Assembly: GCF_014642875.1 (NCBI RefSeq)
Contig: NZ_BMJC01000005.1
Span: 248,001 to 312,000 of the forward strand
Direction of reading: 5' to 3'
Source: Puia dinghuensis
GTDB taxonomy: Bacteria; Bacteroidota; Bacteroidia; Chitinophagales; Chitinophagaceae
Length of the DNA stretch: 64,000 nucleotides
Made by a program: the position numbers and the translations under genes. Of this stretch, positions 1 through 7,382 are shown piece after piece (within the stretch, counting starts at the first letter, position 1; the number at the start of each line of letters is the position of its first letter). The notes under the pieces were generated by a model, which saw only the letters and a program-made list of their open reading frames with translations, was not told the origin of the DNA and ran no database searches.

Positions 1-2
1 TA

Positions 3-710
3 GACAATTGGGGAGCAGCGTTGAGTAATTTCATGGAACGGGACATGCGTTCCCTCCTCGGCCTTTCCGTCAACATCTCTGGCAGCGGCATCTCCGTCCA
101 CAAAGCGGTCTACGGAAACATTCAATACGATCAGCGGAGCCGGACAGGTGGCTTTGACAAGCACCTCCAGATCGATGTCGCCAAAGGCGTCGATCGCATC
201 GCCTTCGCCCGCGAAGCCATCTTCTACGACGAAAAGGTCAGCGACGCGGGCAACTTCGAACGCCAGCGCATCCGGTGGATTGCCGCCCACTTCAAATTCC
301 TCGGCAATGCCTTCGGCCTGCTCTTCACTGGCCTGCGTCGATTCGACTTCAATCTTATTTACTTCGGCTACAACCTCATCCGGCCACCCTATTTCCTCCT
401 GATGGCCCAGTCCTTCGCCTGCATGGTCATCGACTGGTTCATCCTTCGCTCGCTCAGCGTGGCCTGGTTCATCGCCTTCACCCTCTTCGCCCTGTCCTTC
501 CTGGTCATCGTCGCAAAGGAAAGCAAGGGGAGATCCATCATCGATACTATCCAATTTATTCCCCGCATCTTCTACCGGCAACTACGCGCCCTGCTCAAGC
601 TGCGTGTCAGTAAAAAGAAGCTCCTTAAAACCGAGAACACCCATGTCGTATACATCGATGAGGTCATAGTCGCGTCTTCAGCAGCTCCACCTGTTCGCGC
701 TTCCAGCTAA
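3..710 (+). CDS. GT2 family glycosyltransferase, C-terminal part
   Basis: The reading frame is open from the left edge of the window, so the N-terminal part, including the DxD region, is missing. What remains carries the acceptor-side signature QRIRW (QxxRW) of processive or polymer-forming GT2 enzymes, after a stretch resembling the end of the catalytic domain. Two hydrophobic segments follow (around FLLMAQSFACMVIDWFIL and SVAWFIAFTLFALSFLVIVA), then a basic tail. This suggests an inner-membrane enzyme that transfers sugars from nucleotide sugars to a cell-surface glycan; the donor and product cannot be told. The last 47 bases overlap the end of tgt, which runs the opposite way. A second GT2 gene lies 1.2 kb downstream. 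The family is fairly sure, the role unknown. Confidence 0.75.
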   Translation, partial: DNWGAALSNFMERDMRSLLGLSVNISGSGISVHKAVYGNIQYDQRSRTGGFDKHLQIDVAKGVDRIAFAREAIFYDEKVSDAGNFERQRIRWIAAHFKFLGNAFGLLFTGLRRFDFNLIYFGYNLIRPPYFLLMAQSFACMVIDWFILRSLSVAWFIAFTLFALSFLVIVAKESKGRSIIDTIQFIPRIFYRQLRALLKLRVSKKKLLKTENTHVVYIDEVIVASSAAPPVRASS

Positions 711-1803
711 CAAAGTCGCCCTGAAGGATATGCTTCCGCGCCTCCCCCACCAAGTGGAGGTAAAAGGCCAGATTATGTACACTGGCGATGGTCAGGCCAA
801 GGATTTCCTTCGCCTTTATCAGATGCCGTAAATACGCCTTGCTGTAATAGTTGCTGACGGCGCAATCGATGCCGTCATCGATGGGCGAAAAGTCCATCTC
901 CCATTTCTTATTGTCGATATTGATCACCCCCTTCGAGGTAAAAAGCATCGCATTCCGTCCGTTGCGGGTCGGCAGCACACAATCGAACATATCCACCCCC
1001 AGGGCGATGCACTCCAGGATATTCCAGGGCGTACCCACCCCCATAAGATAACGGGGACGGTCCACCGGCAGTGCCTCGCAGCACAATTGGCAGATATCGT
1101 ACATCTCCTGCTCCGGCTCGCCCACGCTAAGCCCGCCGATAGCATTCCCCACGGCCCCCTTGCCGGCGACATACGCACAGGAAGCCTTGCGCAGATCGGG
1201 GAATACACTTCCCTGAACGATGGGGAACAAATTCTGCGTATACCCATACTTGTCCGGCGTCTCATGAAAATGCTCCCAGCACCGGTCAAGCCAGCGATGC
1301 GTCAGATGCATCGACTTATTGGCGTATGCATGATCGCTTGGATAAGGCGGACACTCGTCGAAAGCCATGATGATATCTCCCCCGATGCTCCGCTGGATGT
1401 CCATCACCTTCTCGGGGCTGAAAAGGTGGCGGCTGCCATCGATATGGGACTGGAAAACGACCCCCTCCTCCTTTATCTTCCGCGTACCCGAAAGCGAGAA
1501 CACCTGGTATCCCCCGCTATCGGTCAGTATCGGCCGGTCCCACCCGTTAAACCGGTGCAACCCGCCCGCCTTTTCCAACACCTCCAAACCGGGCCGCAGA
1601 TAAAGATGATAGGTATTCCCAAGGATTATCTGTGCCCCCACATCCTGCTTCAGCTGCTGCTGGGTCACCGCCTTGACGCTGCCCACCGTCCCCACAGGCA
1701 TAAAGATCGGGGTCACTATCTCTCCATGATCGGTAGTGATCCGCCCCGCCCGCGCCGCCGACTGCGGACACGCCCCCTCCAGTGCAAATTGTAATACAGC
1801 CAT
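664..1803 (-). CDS. tgt: tRNA-guanine transglycosylase (queuine tRNA-ribosyltransferase)
   Basis: Tgt swaps guanine-34 of GUN-anticodon tRNAs for preQ1, the base-exchange step of queuosine synthesis, in the cytoplasm. The start at MAVLQFALEG (379 aa) is preferred over a Met 12 codons upstream because it fits the family. The TIM-barrel landmarks are clear: general acid/base Asp95 in LTDSGGYQ, substrate loop IGGLSVGEP (222-230), and nucleophile Asp274 in VDMFDCVLPTRNGRN. The usual zinc site CxCxxC...H is largely gone: only Cys314 and His343 remain, with Ile312 and Ser317 where cysteines are expected. I recall the same loss in other Bacteroidota Tgt proteins, so it is probably a clade trait rather than a defect. 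The gene faces the upstream glycosyltransferase tail to tail and is divergent from the next one. Confidence 0.96.
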   Translation of the reverse strand: MAVLQFALEGACPQSAARAGRITTDHGEIVTPIFMPVGTVGSVKAVTQQQLKQDVGAQIILGNTYHLYLRPGLEVLEKAGGLHRFNGWDRPILTDSGGYQVFSLSGTRKIKEEGVVFQSHIDGSRHLFSPEKVMDIQRSIGGDIIMAFDECPPYPSDHAYANKSMHLTHRWLDRCWEHFHETPDKYGYTQNLFPIVQGSVFPDLRKASCAYVAGKGAVGNAIGGLSVGEPEQEMYDICQLCCEALPVDRPRYLMGVGTPWNILECIALGVDMFDCVLPTRNGRNAMLFTSKGVINIDNKKWEMDFSPIDDGIDCAVSNYYSKAYLRHLIKAKEILGLTIASVHNLAFYLHLVGEARKHILQGDFVSWKREQVELLKTRL

Positions 1804-1857
1804 ACTCGTTCGAACCGCTTCCAGCGGTTTGGGCCGCAATTTACATTAACAATCCTA

Positions 1858-1873
1858 TACCACGTAAGTGGTA
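1858..1873. promoter_or_regulatory. Palindrome TACCAC-N4-GTGGTA in the divergent tgt/GT2 promoter region
   Basis: Perfect 6-bp half-sites TACCAC and GTGGTA are separated by GTAA. It resembles the two sites that flank the response regulator at 3961 (TACCAC-N3-GTGGTA) but has one extra central base, so it is a weaker family member. It lies between the divergent starts of tgt and the GT2 gene, upstream of a possible rightward promoter (TTG 1883-1885, N21, TACTTTCG 1907-1914). A role as operator is inference. Confidence 0.4.
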
Positions 1874-1882
1874 TCCCTTGGG

Positions 1883-1914
1883 TTGGTGATCTCCGCCGAA
1901 AATGTGTACTTTCG
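1883..1914 (+). promoter_or_regulatory. Possible Bacteroidota promoter for the GT2 gene at 1930
   Basis: TTG at 1883-1885 and TACTTTCG at 1907-1914 are separated by 21 bases, close to the Bacteroidota primary-sigma pattern TTG-N19/20-TAnnTTTG, although the -7 element has one mismatch. The gene would have a very short leader (start codon at 1930). Confidence 0.4.
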
Positions 1915-1929
1915 TACGGCAAACCACTT

Positions 1930-3060
1930 ATGACTAAATTGTTTTGGAGTTTCCCCTGGCTCGAACTGTTTTTTATTGTTTTTTGCCTGATCACCCTGGT
2001 ACAACTATTCTACTACGGTTGGTTCTTCAGAAGGCTGGCCTTCTATTCCCCCCCGCCAAAAGAACACTCCCAGCAACACCCCGTCAGCGTCATCATCTGC
2101 GCCCGTGACGAAGCCGCCCGTCTCGTCACCCACCTGCCCGGCGCCCTCGTACAAACCTACCCCAGTACCCACGAAGTCATCGTCGTCAACCACAACAGCC
2201 AGGACGACACCCGTTTCCTCCTCGATGAGTTCAAAAAAACCTTCAAGGGGCTGCATGTAGTCAACCTCGAATACGAAGCCATCGGCATCCCCGGTAAGAA
2301 ATACCCGCTCAGCATGGGCATCAAGGAAGCCCGCCACGAGATCGTCCTGCTCACCGACGCCGACTGCGTACCCGCCAGCGAATTCTGGCTCCAGAAAATG
2401 CAGGACGGCTATCGCGACGGCATTGAAGTGGTCCTCGGCTATAGCCCCTATAAGAAAGGCCCTGGCTTCCTCAACAAGATCATTCGCTTCGACACCTTCC
2501 ACACTGCCCTCCAATATCTCTCGTATGCCCTCGCCGGATACCCATATATGGGGGTCGGCAGAAACCTCTCTTATAAAAAAGACCTCTTCTTCCGCAATAA
2601 AGGATTCTCCGCCCTCAACCATGTACCCGGCGGCGACGACGATCTCTTCATCAACAAGGTGGCAAAAAAAGAAAATACCGCCATCGTAGTGGACCCCGAC
2701 ACCTTCACCCTCTCCGAACCCAAAAAAACGTTCTCGGAATGGTACCGCCAGAAGGCCCGTCACTACACCACGGCTAAATATTACAAGCCCCTGCACAAAT
2801 TTCTGCTCGGCCTCTATTCCTTCTCTCACCTGTTGTTCTATCCCCTGCTGGTCGTCAGCCTGTTCTACGACTGGCGCATAAGCCTCATCCTGTTTGGCGT
2901 CCGTTTTCTTATCCAGGGTTTCATCTACAACAGGGCCATGCGCCGCCTCGGCGAAGAAGACCTCTTCCCCTGGTGGTGGCTGCTCGACATCTGGATGTTC
3001 GGCTATTATCTCATCTTCTCTTCGACGGTATGGAAAAGACCCCGGAAGGCCTGGAAATAG
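1930..3060 (+). CDS. Membrane GT2 family glycosyltransferase
   Basis: A 376-residue inner-membrane glycosyltransferase. One N-terminal membrane segment (about 10-30) precedes a GT-A fold domain (about 50-280) with the nucleotide-binding start SVIICARDE, the metal-binding DAD triad at 143-145 (LTDADC), the acceptor motif GGDDD at 234-238 and a QxxRH signature (Gln274-His278), a variant of QxxRW. Two to three hydrophobic segments follow (about 295-370). This build is typical of enzymes that lengthen or decorate surface glycans or lipid-linked sugars using a nucleotide-sugar donor; the product is unknown. The 3' end overlaps the rsmG start by 31 bases, implying co-transcription. A palindrome and possible promoter lie just upstream. 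Confidence 0.85.
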   Translation: MTKLFWSFPWLELFFIVFCLITLVQLFYYGWFFRRLAFYSPPPKEHSQQHPVSVIICARDEAARLVTHLPGALVQTYPSTHEVIVVNHNSQDDTRFLLDEFKKTFKGLHVVNLEYEAIGIPGKKYPLSMGIKEARHEIVLLTDADCVPASEFWLQKMQDGYRDGIEVVLGYSPYKKGPGFLNKIIRFDTFHTALQYLSYALAGYPYMGVGRNLSYKKDLFFRNKGFSALNHVPGGDDDLFINKVAKKENTAIVVDPDTFTLSEPKKTFSEWYRQKARHYTTAKYYKPLHKFLLGLYSFSHLLFYPLLVVSLFYDWRISLILFGVRFLIQGFIYNRAMRRLGEEDLFPWWWLLDIWMFGYYLIFSSTVWKRPRKAWK

Positions 3061-3746
3061 TCCTGCAATACTTTGCAGACTTCACCCCGGCGCAACTCGA
3101 ACAGCTCACTGCCCTCGGCCATCTCTACACCGAGTGGAACGCGAAGATCAACGTCATCTCCCGTAAGGACATCGACAGCCTCTACGAAAAGCACGTCCTG
3201 CATTCCCTCGCCATCGCCGCCGCCTTCACCTTTACGCCCGGCATGGAAGTCATCGACATCGGCACCGGTGGCGGCTTCCCCGGCATCCCCCTGGCCATCT
3301 TCTTCCCCGACACCCGCTTTCACCTAGTCGACAGCATCGGCAAAAAGATAAAGGTCGTCGACGCCGTGCGCGAAGGCGCCGGCATCCGCAACGTCACCAC
3401 CCAACACGCCCGCGCCGAAGAAATAAAGAACCGCAAATTCGACGTCGCCGTCTCCCGCGCCGTCGCCCCGCTGAAAGAGCTCCACACCTGGTCGCGCCCC
3501 CTCCTCCGCAAACCAAAACACACGCACCAAACCACCAACCCCTCCGGCCCATACGCCCCCAACACTGATCCCGACGCCCCACACGCCCCCACCACCGCCA
3601 ACCCCTCCGGCCTCATCTGCCTAAAGGGTGGCGACCTCACCACGGAAATAGCCGAAAGCAACACCCGCCCCCGCATCATGGAAGTCTACGAACTCTTCCC
3701 CCTCGACGACTTCCGCGACAAATACCTGCTCAACGTCCCCTACTAA
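3030..3746 (+). CDS. rsmG: 16S rRNA (guanine-527 N7) methyltransferase
   Basis: RsmG uses S-adenosylmethionine to methylate N7 of G527 in 16S rRNA. The start at MEKTPEGLEIV (3030) is chosen because upstream codons lie inside the preceding glycosyltransferase and do not resemble the family. The SAM motif IDIGTGGGFPGIPLAI, the HSL segment and VSRAVAPL are all present. Oddity: between the RPLLRKPK segment and the strand LICLKGGDL there is a Pro/Thr/Asn/Ala-rich stretch of roughly 30 residues (about 3514-3612). It contains NPSG twice, encoded by an identical 15-bp sequence at 3535-3549 and 3598-3612, exactly 63 bp apart, so the insert looks like an in-frame sequence expansion. The family normally has only a short loop here. 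The methyltransferase core is otherwise intact. Confidence 0.94.
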   Translation: MEKTPEGLEIVLQYFADFTPAQLEQLTALGHLYTEWNAKINVISRKDIDSLYEKHVLHSLAIAAAFTFTPGMEVIDIGTGGGFPGIPLAIFFPDTRFHLVDSIGKKIKVVDAVREGAGIRNVTTQHARAEEIKNRKFDVAVSRAVAPLKELHTWSRPLLRKPKHTHQTTNPSGPYAPNTDPDAPHAPTTANPSGLICLKGGDLTTEIAESNTRPRIMEVYELFPLDDFRDKYLLNVPY

Positions 3747-3911
3747 CCCTCGCCCCATCACCCTCACTACTAACCCTTCACCCTCCCCACTAACTTTCGC
3801 CTCTCCCAACCCTCACCCGCCACACCACAACACCCACACCCCCAGCCGCTAACACATTCACCAAAACTACCCCCTCCGGGTTCGCCCCCCTGCGCGCAAC
3901 GCATATAAAAC
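3747..3911. other. C-rich low-complexity intergenic stretch
   Basis: No gene is visible. The + strand is made of short CCCTC, ACCC and CACC runs that continue the C-rich composition of the rsmG insert past its stop codon. The stretch leads into the palindrome and promoter of the response regulator. Confidence 0.6.
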
Positions 3912-3926
3912 TACCACAATGTGGTA
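3912..3926. promoter_or_regulatory. Palindrome TACCACAATGTGGTA upstream of the response regulator
   Basis: An odd-length palindrome with 7-base half-sites TACCACA and TGTGGTA around one central base. It touches a TTG at 3927-3929 that can serve as a -33 element. The same arrangement recurs at 4650-4664 after the gene. Inverted TACC...GGTA half-sites are the kind bound by NarL-type regulators, which fits autoregulation by the neighbouring gene (inference). Confidence 0.55.
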
Positions 3927-3957
3927 TTGTCATCTCGCCAAAGCAGCAGAACTTTGC
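3927..3957 (+). promoter_or_regulatory. Likely promoter of the NarL-type response regulator
   Basis: TTG at 3927-3929, 19 bases, then GAACTTTGC at 3949-3957, which matches the Bacteroidota -7 element except at its first base. A 6-bp hairpin (GCAGCA 3943-3948 with TGCTGC 3955-3960) overlaps the -7 region and ends at the ATG at 3961. Confidence 0.45.
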
Positions 3958-3960
3958 TGC

Positions 3961-4617
3961 ATGACAATATCTGTTTGCATTGTAGATGATAACAAAGACA
4001 TCCGCTCTGCCCTCGAACAGATCATCCTGATGGCAGAAGGCTACACATTGGCTGGCTCCTATGCAGACGCAGAAGAGGCCCTGGCGAAAATACCCGCGGC
4101 AATGCCAAATGTAGTCCTGATGGACATCAACTTAGGAGATGGAGAGAGTGGCATTGATTGCGTACGTCAACTGAAACCGCAATACCCGGAGATCCTTTTC
4201 ATGATGTGTACCATCTATGAAGAAGACGAAAAAATATTCGAAGCCCTGAAAGCCGGCGCCAACGGCTACATTCTGAAAAAGACAGCCCCCAACAAACTCC
4301 TGGACGCCCTGCGCGAACTACACGAAGGCGGCGCCCCCATGAGCAGCCAGATCGCCCGCAAGGTCGTCAACGCCTTCCAGGTAAAATCCCCCGCCGACCC
4401 CGCTGGCAGCCCCAGCGCCGCCGGCAAGGCCATCAGCATCCTGTCCAACCGGGAGAACGAGATCCTCCAACTCCTGGCCCAGGGCATGCTCTATAAGGAG
4501 ATCGCCGGCCGGCTCTTCATCAGCCAGGAAACCGTCCGCAAACACGTCTATCACATTTACGAAAAACTACATGTGAACAACCGTGTCGAGGCCATTAACA
4601 AATTCTACGGTAGATAA
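3961..4617 (+). CDS. NarL/FixJ family response regulator
   Basis: A 218-residue two-component response regulator. The receiver domain (about 1-120) has acidic residues Asp9/Asp10 in IVDDN, the phospho-acceptor Asp55 in VLMDINLGD, and the conserved lysine in YILKKTAP. A short Ala/Pro/Ser linker leads to a LuxR-type helix-turn-helix (about 150-215; LSNRENEILQLLAQG...ETVRKHVYHIYEKL). An earlier ATG at 3919 lies inside the palindrome and would add 14 residues unlike the family, so the start at 3961 (MTISVCIVDD) is used. No histidine kinase is adjacent, so this is an orphan regulator whose signal is unknown. Near-identical palindromes lie just before the gene and just after it, each abutting a promoter-like TTG, suggesting that it controls itself and the short unit downstream. 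Confidence 0.92.
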   Translation: MTISVCIVDDNKDIRSALEQIILMAEGYTLAGSYADAEEALAKIPAAMPNVVLMDINLGDGESGIDCVRQLKPQYPEILFMMCTIYEEDEKIFEALKAGANGYILKKTAPNKLLDALRELHEGGAPMSSQIARKVVNAFQVKSPADPAGSPSAAGKAISILSNRENEILQLLAQGMLYKEIAGRLFISQETVRKHVYHIYEKLHVNNRVEAINKFYGR

Positions 4618-4649
4618 GGGCTTACCCTATCCCTCACTCCTATCCGAAC

Positions 4650-4664
4650 TACCACAAAGTGGTA
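4650..4664. promoter_or_regulatory. Palindrome TACCACAAAGTGGTA downstream of the response regulator
   Basis: Half-sites TACCAC and GTGGTA around AAA, with the following TTG at 4665-4667 directly abutting, exactly as at 3912-3926. The outer bases match too (ACTACCACAA.GTGGTATTGT at both sites). It is positioned to act as an operator or activator site for the promoter at 4665-4696 (inference). Confidence 0.55.
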
Positions 4665-4696
4665 TTGTTTCACCTTCCGGGAGCATCTACCTTTGC
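4665..4696 (+). promoter_or_regulatory. Bacteroidota promoter with no gene downstream
   Basis: TTG at 4665-4667, 20 bases, then TACCTTTGC at 4688-4696: a full match to the Bacteroidota TTG-N19/20-TAnnTTTG pattern. No coding region follows on this strand before the terminator at 4771, so the promoter would drive a short non-coding transcript. Confidence 0.55.
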
Positions 4697-4702
4697 CTCC
4701 GG

Positions 4703-4794
4703 GCTGTCTGCTAATCAAAGCCGTTAGTCATTATAACCTTATCGCATTGAAGAATTAATTTGCTAAAAAAAAGAGGCCTTGTGGCCTCTTTTTT
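4703..4794 (+). ncRNA. Candidate small RNA between response regulator and M1 peptidase
   Basis: A match to the Bacteroidota promoter (4665-4696) is followed after about 75 bases by a strong intrinsic terminator (4771-4794) with no ORF between them. The transcript would be about 90 nt, with a small stem CTAA/TTAG (4711-4727), an A/T-rich middle and a terminal hairpin. I know of no matching RNA family. The alternative is that the terminator serves only the leftward peptidase gene and the promoter match is chance. Confidence 0.35.
4771..4794. terminator. Bidirectional intrinsic terminator
   Basis: Stem AAGAGGCC (4771-4778) and GGCCTCTT (4783-4790) with loop TTGT. A T-run follows on the + strand and an A-run precedes it (4765-4772), so it can end transcription both ways: the leftward M1 peptidase gene and the rightward candidate small RNA. 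Confidence 0.85.
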
Positions 4795-4795
4795 A

Positions 4796-6874
4796 TTACC
4801 AGTTCAACTCTAATTTATTATTCTTTCGATCCACATCCGCCATCCGCTGTGTCGGATCGATCTCCACTACCTTCATATCCAGTAATTTCCGGTTCACCGA
4901 AAACGTATACGTCGGACTCGTCCACTTCCAGGGTTCAGCCACCGTCCTCGGCATCGAAGGGTCTTCCACCGGCTTCTCCCCGAACATGATATACTGCGGA
5001 ATATACACCATCTCCTTACTGCCATCCTTGTACTGTATCACCACATCCAGCGGCATCGGCATATACCCTATCATCTTCAACCGGATATTCGACTTCCCAT
5101 TGTCCTCCCAAAGGCTGTCGATGCCATAATCTATCGTCTTGGTCGTATTCACCCAGTACTCCTTATACCAGTCCAGCTTTATCCCGCTCATCTTCTCTGC
5201 GATCCGCACGAAATCATTGGCTTTCGGATGCTTGAACCGCCACTCCCGGTAATACTCCAGCAGGATATTATCCCGCGTCGCATCCCCTACAATATACCCC
5301 AGCTGCTCCAGGAACATCGCGCCCATGGAATAGGAGGCAGTGCCGTAGGCATAGTTCGTATTGAAATGATCCGCATGCGTCGTGAGCGGCTCCTGCAGCC
5401 CGCTCTTCACCAGGTTGAAATAGGACGCATACGAATTATACTGATTCAGCGGCAACTGTGTCCGGTCCCGCTCCACGATGTCCTGCAACCCCTGGTTGCC
5501 GGGATGCAGCTTCAGCATCTCTTCATAATAATAGGCGCTTACATTCCCTTCTGCCCAGGTGGTCATCCCTTCGTCCATCCAGGGATACACCGACTCATTG
5601 GTCCCCAGCATCCCCTGGTACCAGCTGTGCATCCACTCGTGGAAGGCGCCACCAAGCGACGGACCGACAAGCAAGGTGCTCATCGGGTATTCCATCCCGC
5701 CATCACCCCCATGGATAAAAGAATATTGTTTGTAGGGATATTTTCCAAAATGTTTCTCTATATACGGCAGCACCAGCACCGCGGCATCCGCCAGCGTAGT
5801 CCAAAGCGTATCCTGGCGCGCATCGCCCGACTGGTTCTTGTACAACACATGGATCACCGGTCCACCCGGTATCCGCCGTACGAGGTGCTTGTAATCCGGG
5901 TCCGCGGCCCACATAAAATCATGGACGTTTGGCGCATTGAAATGCCACACCAGCCGGTCACCAGCCGGCCGCACCACCTGCGTCCCCGGCGACTCATAGC
6001 CATACCCGACGGCGGAGGCGTTCTCGAGATATCCCGTCCCGCCAAGGATATAATGCTTGTCGATGGAGATCGTCACATCGTAGTCGCCCCATACCCCGTA
6101 GAACTCCCGCGCCACATACGGCGTGGGATGCCAGCCCTCATAGTCATATTCACATAGCTTCGGATACCACTGGCTCATCGAATACCGAACCCCCGTCTCC
6201 GGGTTGTCCCTGCCGCTACGGCGTATCTGCAACGGAACCTGCGCCTCGAACTTCATCTGGAACACCACCGTCGTATGGGGCAATATCGGCCGGGTAAGCT
6301 TCACCTGTAAAATAGTCTCTTCCTCTTTGAAGGGCTGTGCCACCCCGTTCATCGTCAGCGACAACACCTTCTGATAGCCGATCTCATCCGGTTTCAGGTT
6401 CAGAATGCGGTCCCTCACCCGGGAGTCCCAATCCTGTTGTTGCCCCCCGCCGCGCCTGCCCGAGGAATACACAATCTTCCCCAGTTCGCGGCTGCGCGTA
6501 TCCATCATGCTGTTCGGCTGAAAGGCGTTCCAGTAAAGGTGGTAAAAAACGGTTGTCAGGGTGTCCGGCGAATTATTCGTATAGGCCAGGGTCTGGTTGC
6601 CCGTAAAGCGGTTGGTGTTCACATCCATTAGCACATTCATCGTATATTTCACCCGCTGCTGCCACCGGTCGGGTTGCGCCGATACCCACGGGCTCACCCC
6701 CAGGCATATCGCCAGGAGCATCATGCCCGCAAGCGCCCTGTCCCGCCGCCGTATCCCCCCGAGCCCGATCCTCCCCGCGGCCCCCCAACCCTTCGTCGCC
6801 TTTCCCGCCGGCTGCATTTCCGCCGACCCACGGCCCGCCATGTCCACCCGCCGCGCGTAATTTGCTCGTATCAT
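4796..6874 (-). CDS. Secreted M1 family metallopeptidase
   Basis: A zinc aminopeptidase-like enzyme of the gluzincin clan. The zinc site HEWMH (His412-His416) is followed 18 residues later by Glu435 (DEGMTTW), and the exopeptidase motif appears as GGMEYP (about 392-397) in place of the classic GAMEN. A hydrophobic export signal ending near VSAQ (about 50-67) indicates release to the periplasm or outer surface. The N-terminal 50 residues are low-complexity and doubtful: internal Met codons at residues 12, 20, 51 and 52 are alternative starts, with the true start probably within the first 40 codons to leave a basic region before the signal. At 692 aa it resembles Bacteroidota M1 proteins that lack a clear ERAP-type C-terminal domain. 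It lies 13 bases after the PepSY-like gene in the same leftward run. Confidence 0.9.
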   Translation of the reverse strand: MIRANYARRVDMAGRGSAEMQPAGKATKGWGAAGRIGLGGIRRRDRALAGMMLLAICLGVSPWVSAQPDRWQQRVKYTMNVLMDVNTNRFTGNQTLAYTNNSPDTLTTVFYHLYWNAFQPNSMMDTRSRELGKIVYSSGRRGGGQQQDWDSRVRDRILNLKPDEIGYQKVLSLTMNGVAQPFKEEETILQVKLTRPILPHTTVVFQMKFEAQVPLQIRRSGRDNPETGVRYSMSQWYPKLCEYDYEGWHPTPYVAREFYGVWGDYDVTISIDKHYILGGTGYLENASAVGYGYESPGTQVVRPAGDRLVWHFNAPNVHDFMWAADPDYKHLVRRIPGGPVIHVLYKNQSGDARQDTLWTTLADAAVLVLPYIEKHFGKYPYKQYSFIHGGDGGMEYPMSTLLVGPSLGGAFHEWMHSWYQGMLGTNESVYPWMDEGMTTWAEGNVSAYYYEEMLKLHPGNQGLQDIVERDRTQLPLNQYNSYASYFNLVKSGLQEPLTTHADHFNTNYAYGTASYSMGAMFLEQLGYIVGDATRDNILLEYYREWRFKHPKANDFVRIAEKMSGIKLDWYKEYWVNTTKTIDYGIDSLWEDNGKSNIRLKMIGYMPMPLDVVIQYKDGSKEMVYIPQYIMFGEKPVEDPSMPRTVAEPWKWTSPTYTFSVNRKLLDMKVVEIDPTQRMADVDRKNNKLELNW

Positions 6875-6887
6875 ATGGCTTGTGCGG

Positions 6888-7349
6888 TTAAATGGTGCTG
6901 GAGTCTTTTAACAATTGCCCCTCACTGCTGAACAGCAGATGCTTCTGATTGATCCCGCTCTTCTTAACGAGAATCTCATACTGCACCACAGTGCCAGGCA
7001 GAAACTTCATCGTCACCTCCTTCACCTCCCATTCCGAACCCGCATACTTGCTCTTGGCCAGACCGTCCTTCACCGGCGCCGGGAGATCGTTTTGTGTGAT
7101 CTTCTTCGTCGAATACTGCCATACCCCCTCGTTGTTGAACCGTGCCGTATACTTGTCCTTGTCCATCGTAAAGGTCGCCACGAACGCACCCGCAAGCATC
7201 TTATCCGACCAGCTCACCGCCGTCGCACTCGGATAGCGGGCCTTAAAGGAATCGGTCACAGCAGCCGGAACACTACGAAACTGCGCCTGAGCGCCCCCGG
7301 CCACAAACAAAAAACCGCAAACAAAAAGCATTTGCAATAGCTTTTTCAT
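6888..7349 (-). CDS. Secreted PepSY-like domain protein
   Basis: A 153-residue exported protein. A signal peptide (MKKLLQMLFVCGFLFVAGGA...) is followed by one compact domain of alternating strands (VPAAVTDSFKARYPSA...VSW, then a YTARFNNEGVW strand) that matches the beta-lactamase-inhibitor-like/PepSY-like fold common in Bacteroidota (DUF2874 type). These proteins are often envelope factors of unknown function. The gene sits between rsmI and the M1 peptidase in a co-directional series; being 13 bases upstream of the peptidase, a chaperone or inhibitor relation is possible but unproven. Confidence 0.75.
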   Translation of the reverse strand: MKKLLQMLFVCGFLFVAGGAQAQFRSVPAAVTDSFKARYPSATAVSWSDKMLAGAFVATFTMDKDKYTARFNNEGVWQYSTKKITQNDLPAPVKDGLAKSKYAGSEWEVKEVTMKFLPGTVVQYEILVKKSGINQKHLLFSSEGQLLKDSSTI

Positions 7350-7382
7350 AAAAACATATATTTAAGTTAATATTCACAAACC

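Noticed and set aside
857-880. Frameshift or sequencing error explaining the missing Tgt cysteines
   Set aside because: The frame and flanking conserved residues (YSKAYLRHL, HNLAFYL) are intact on both sides.
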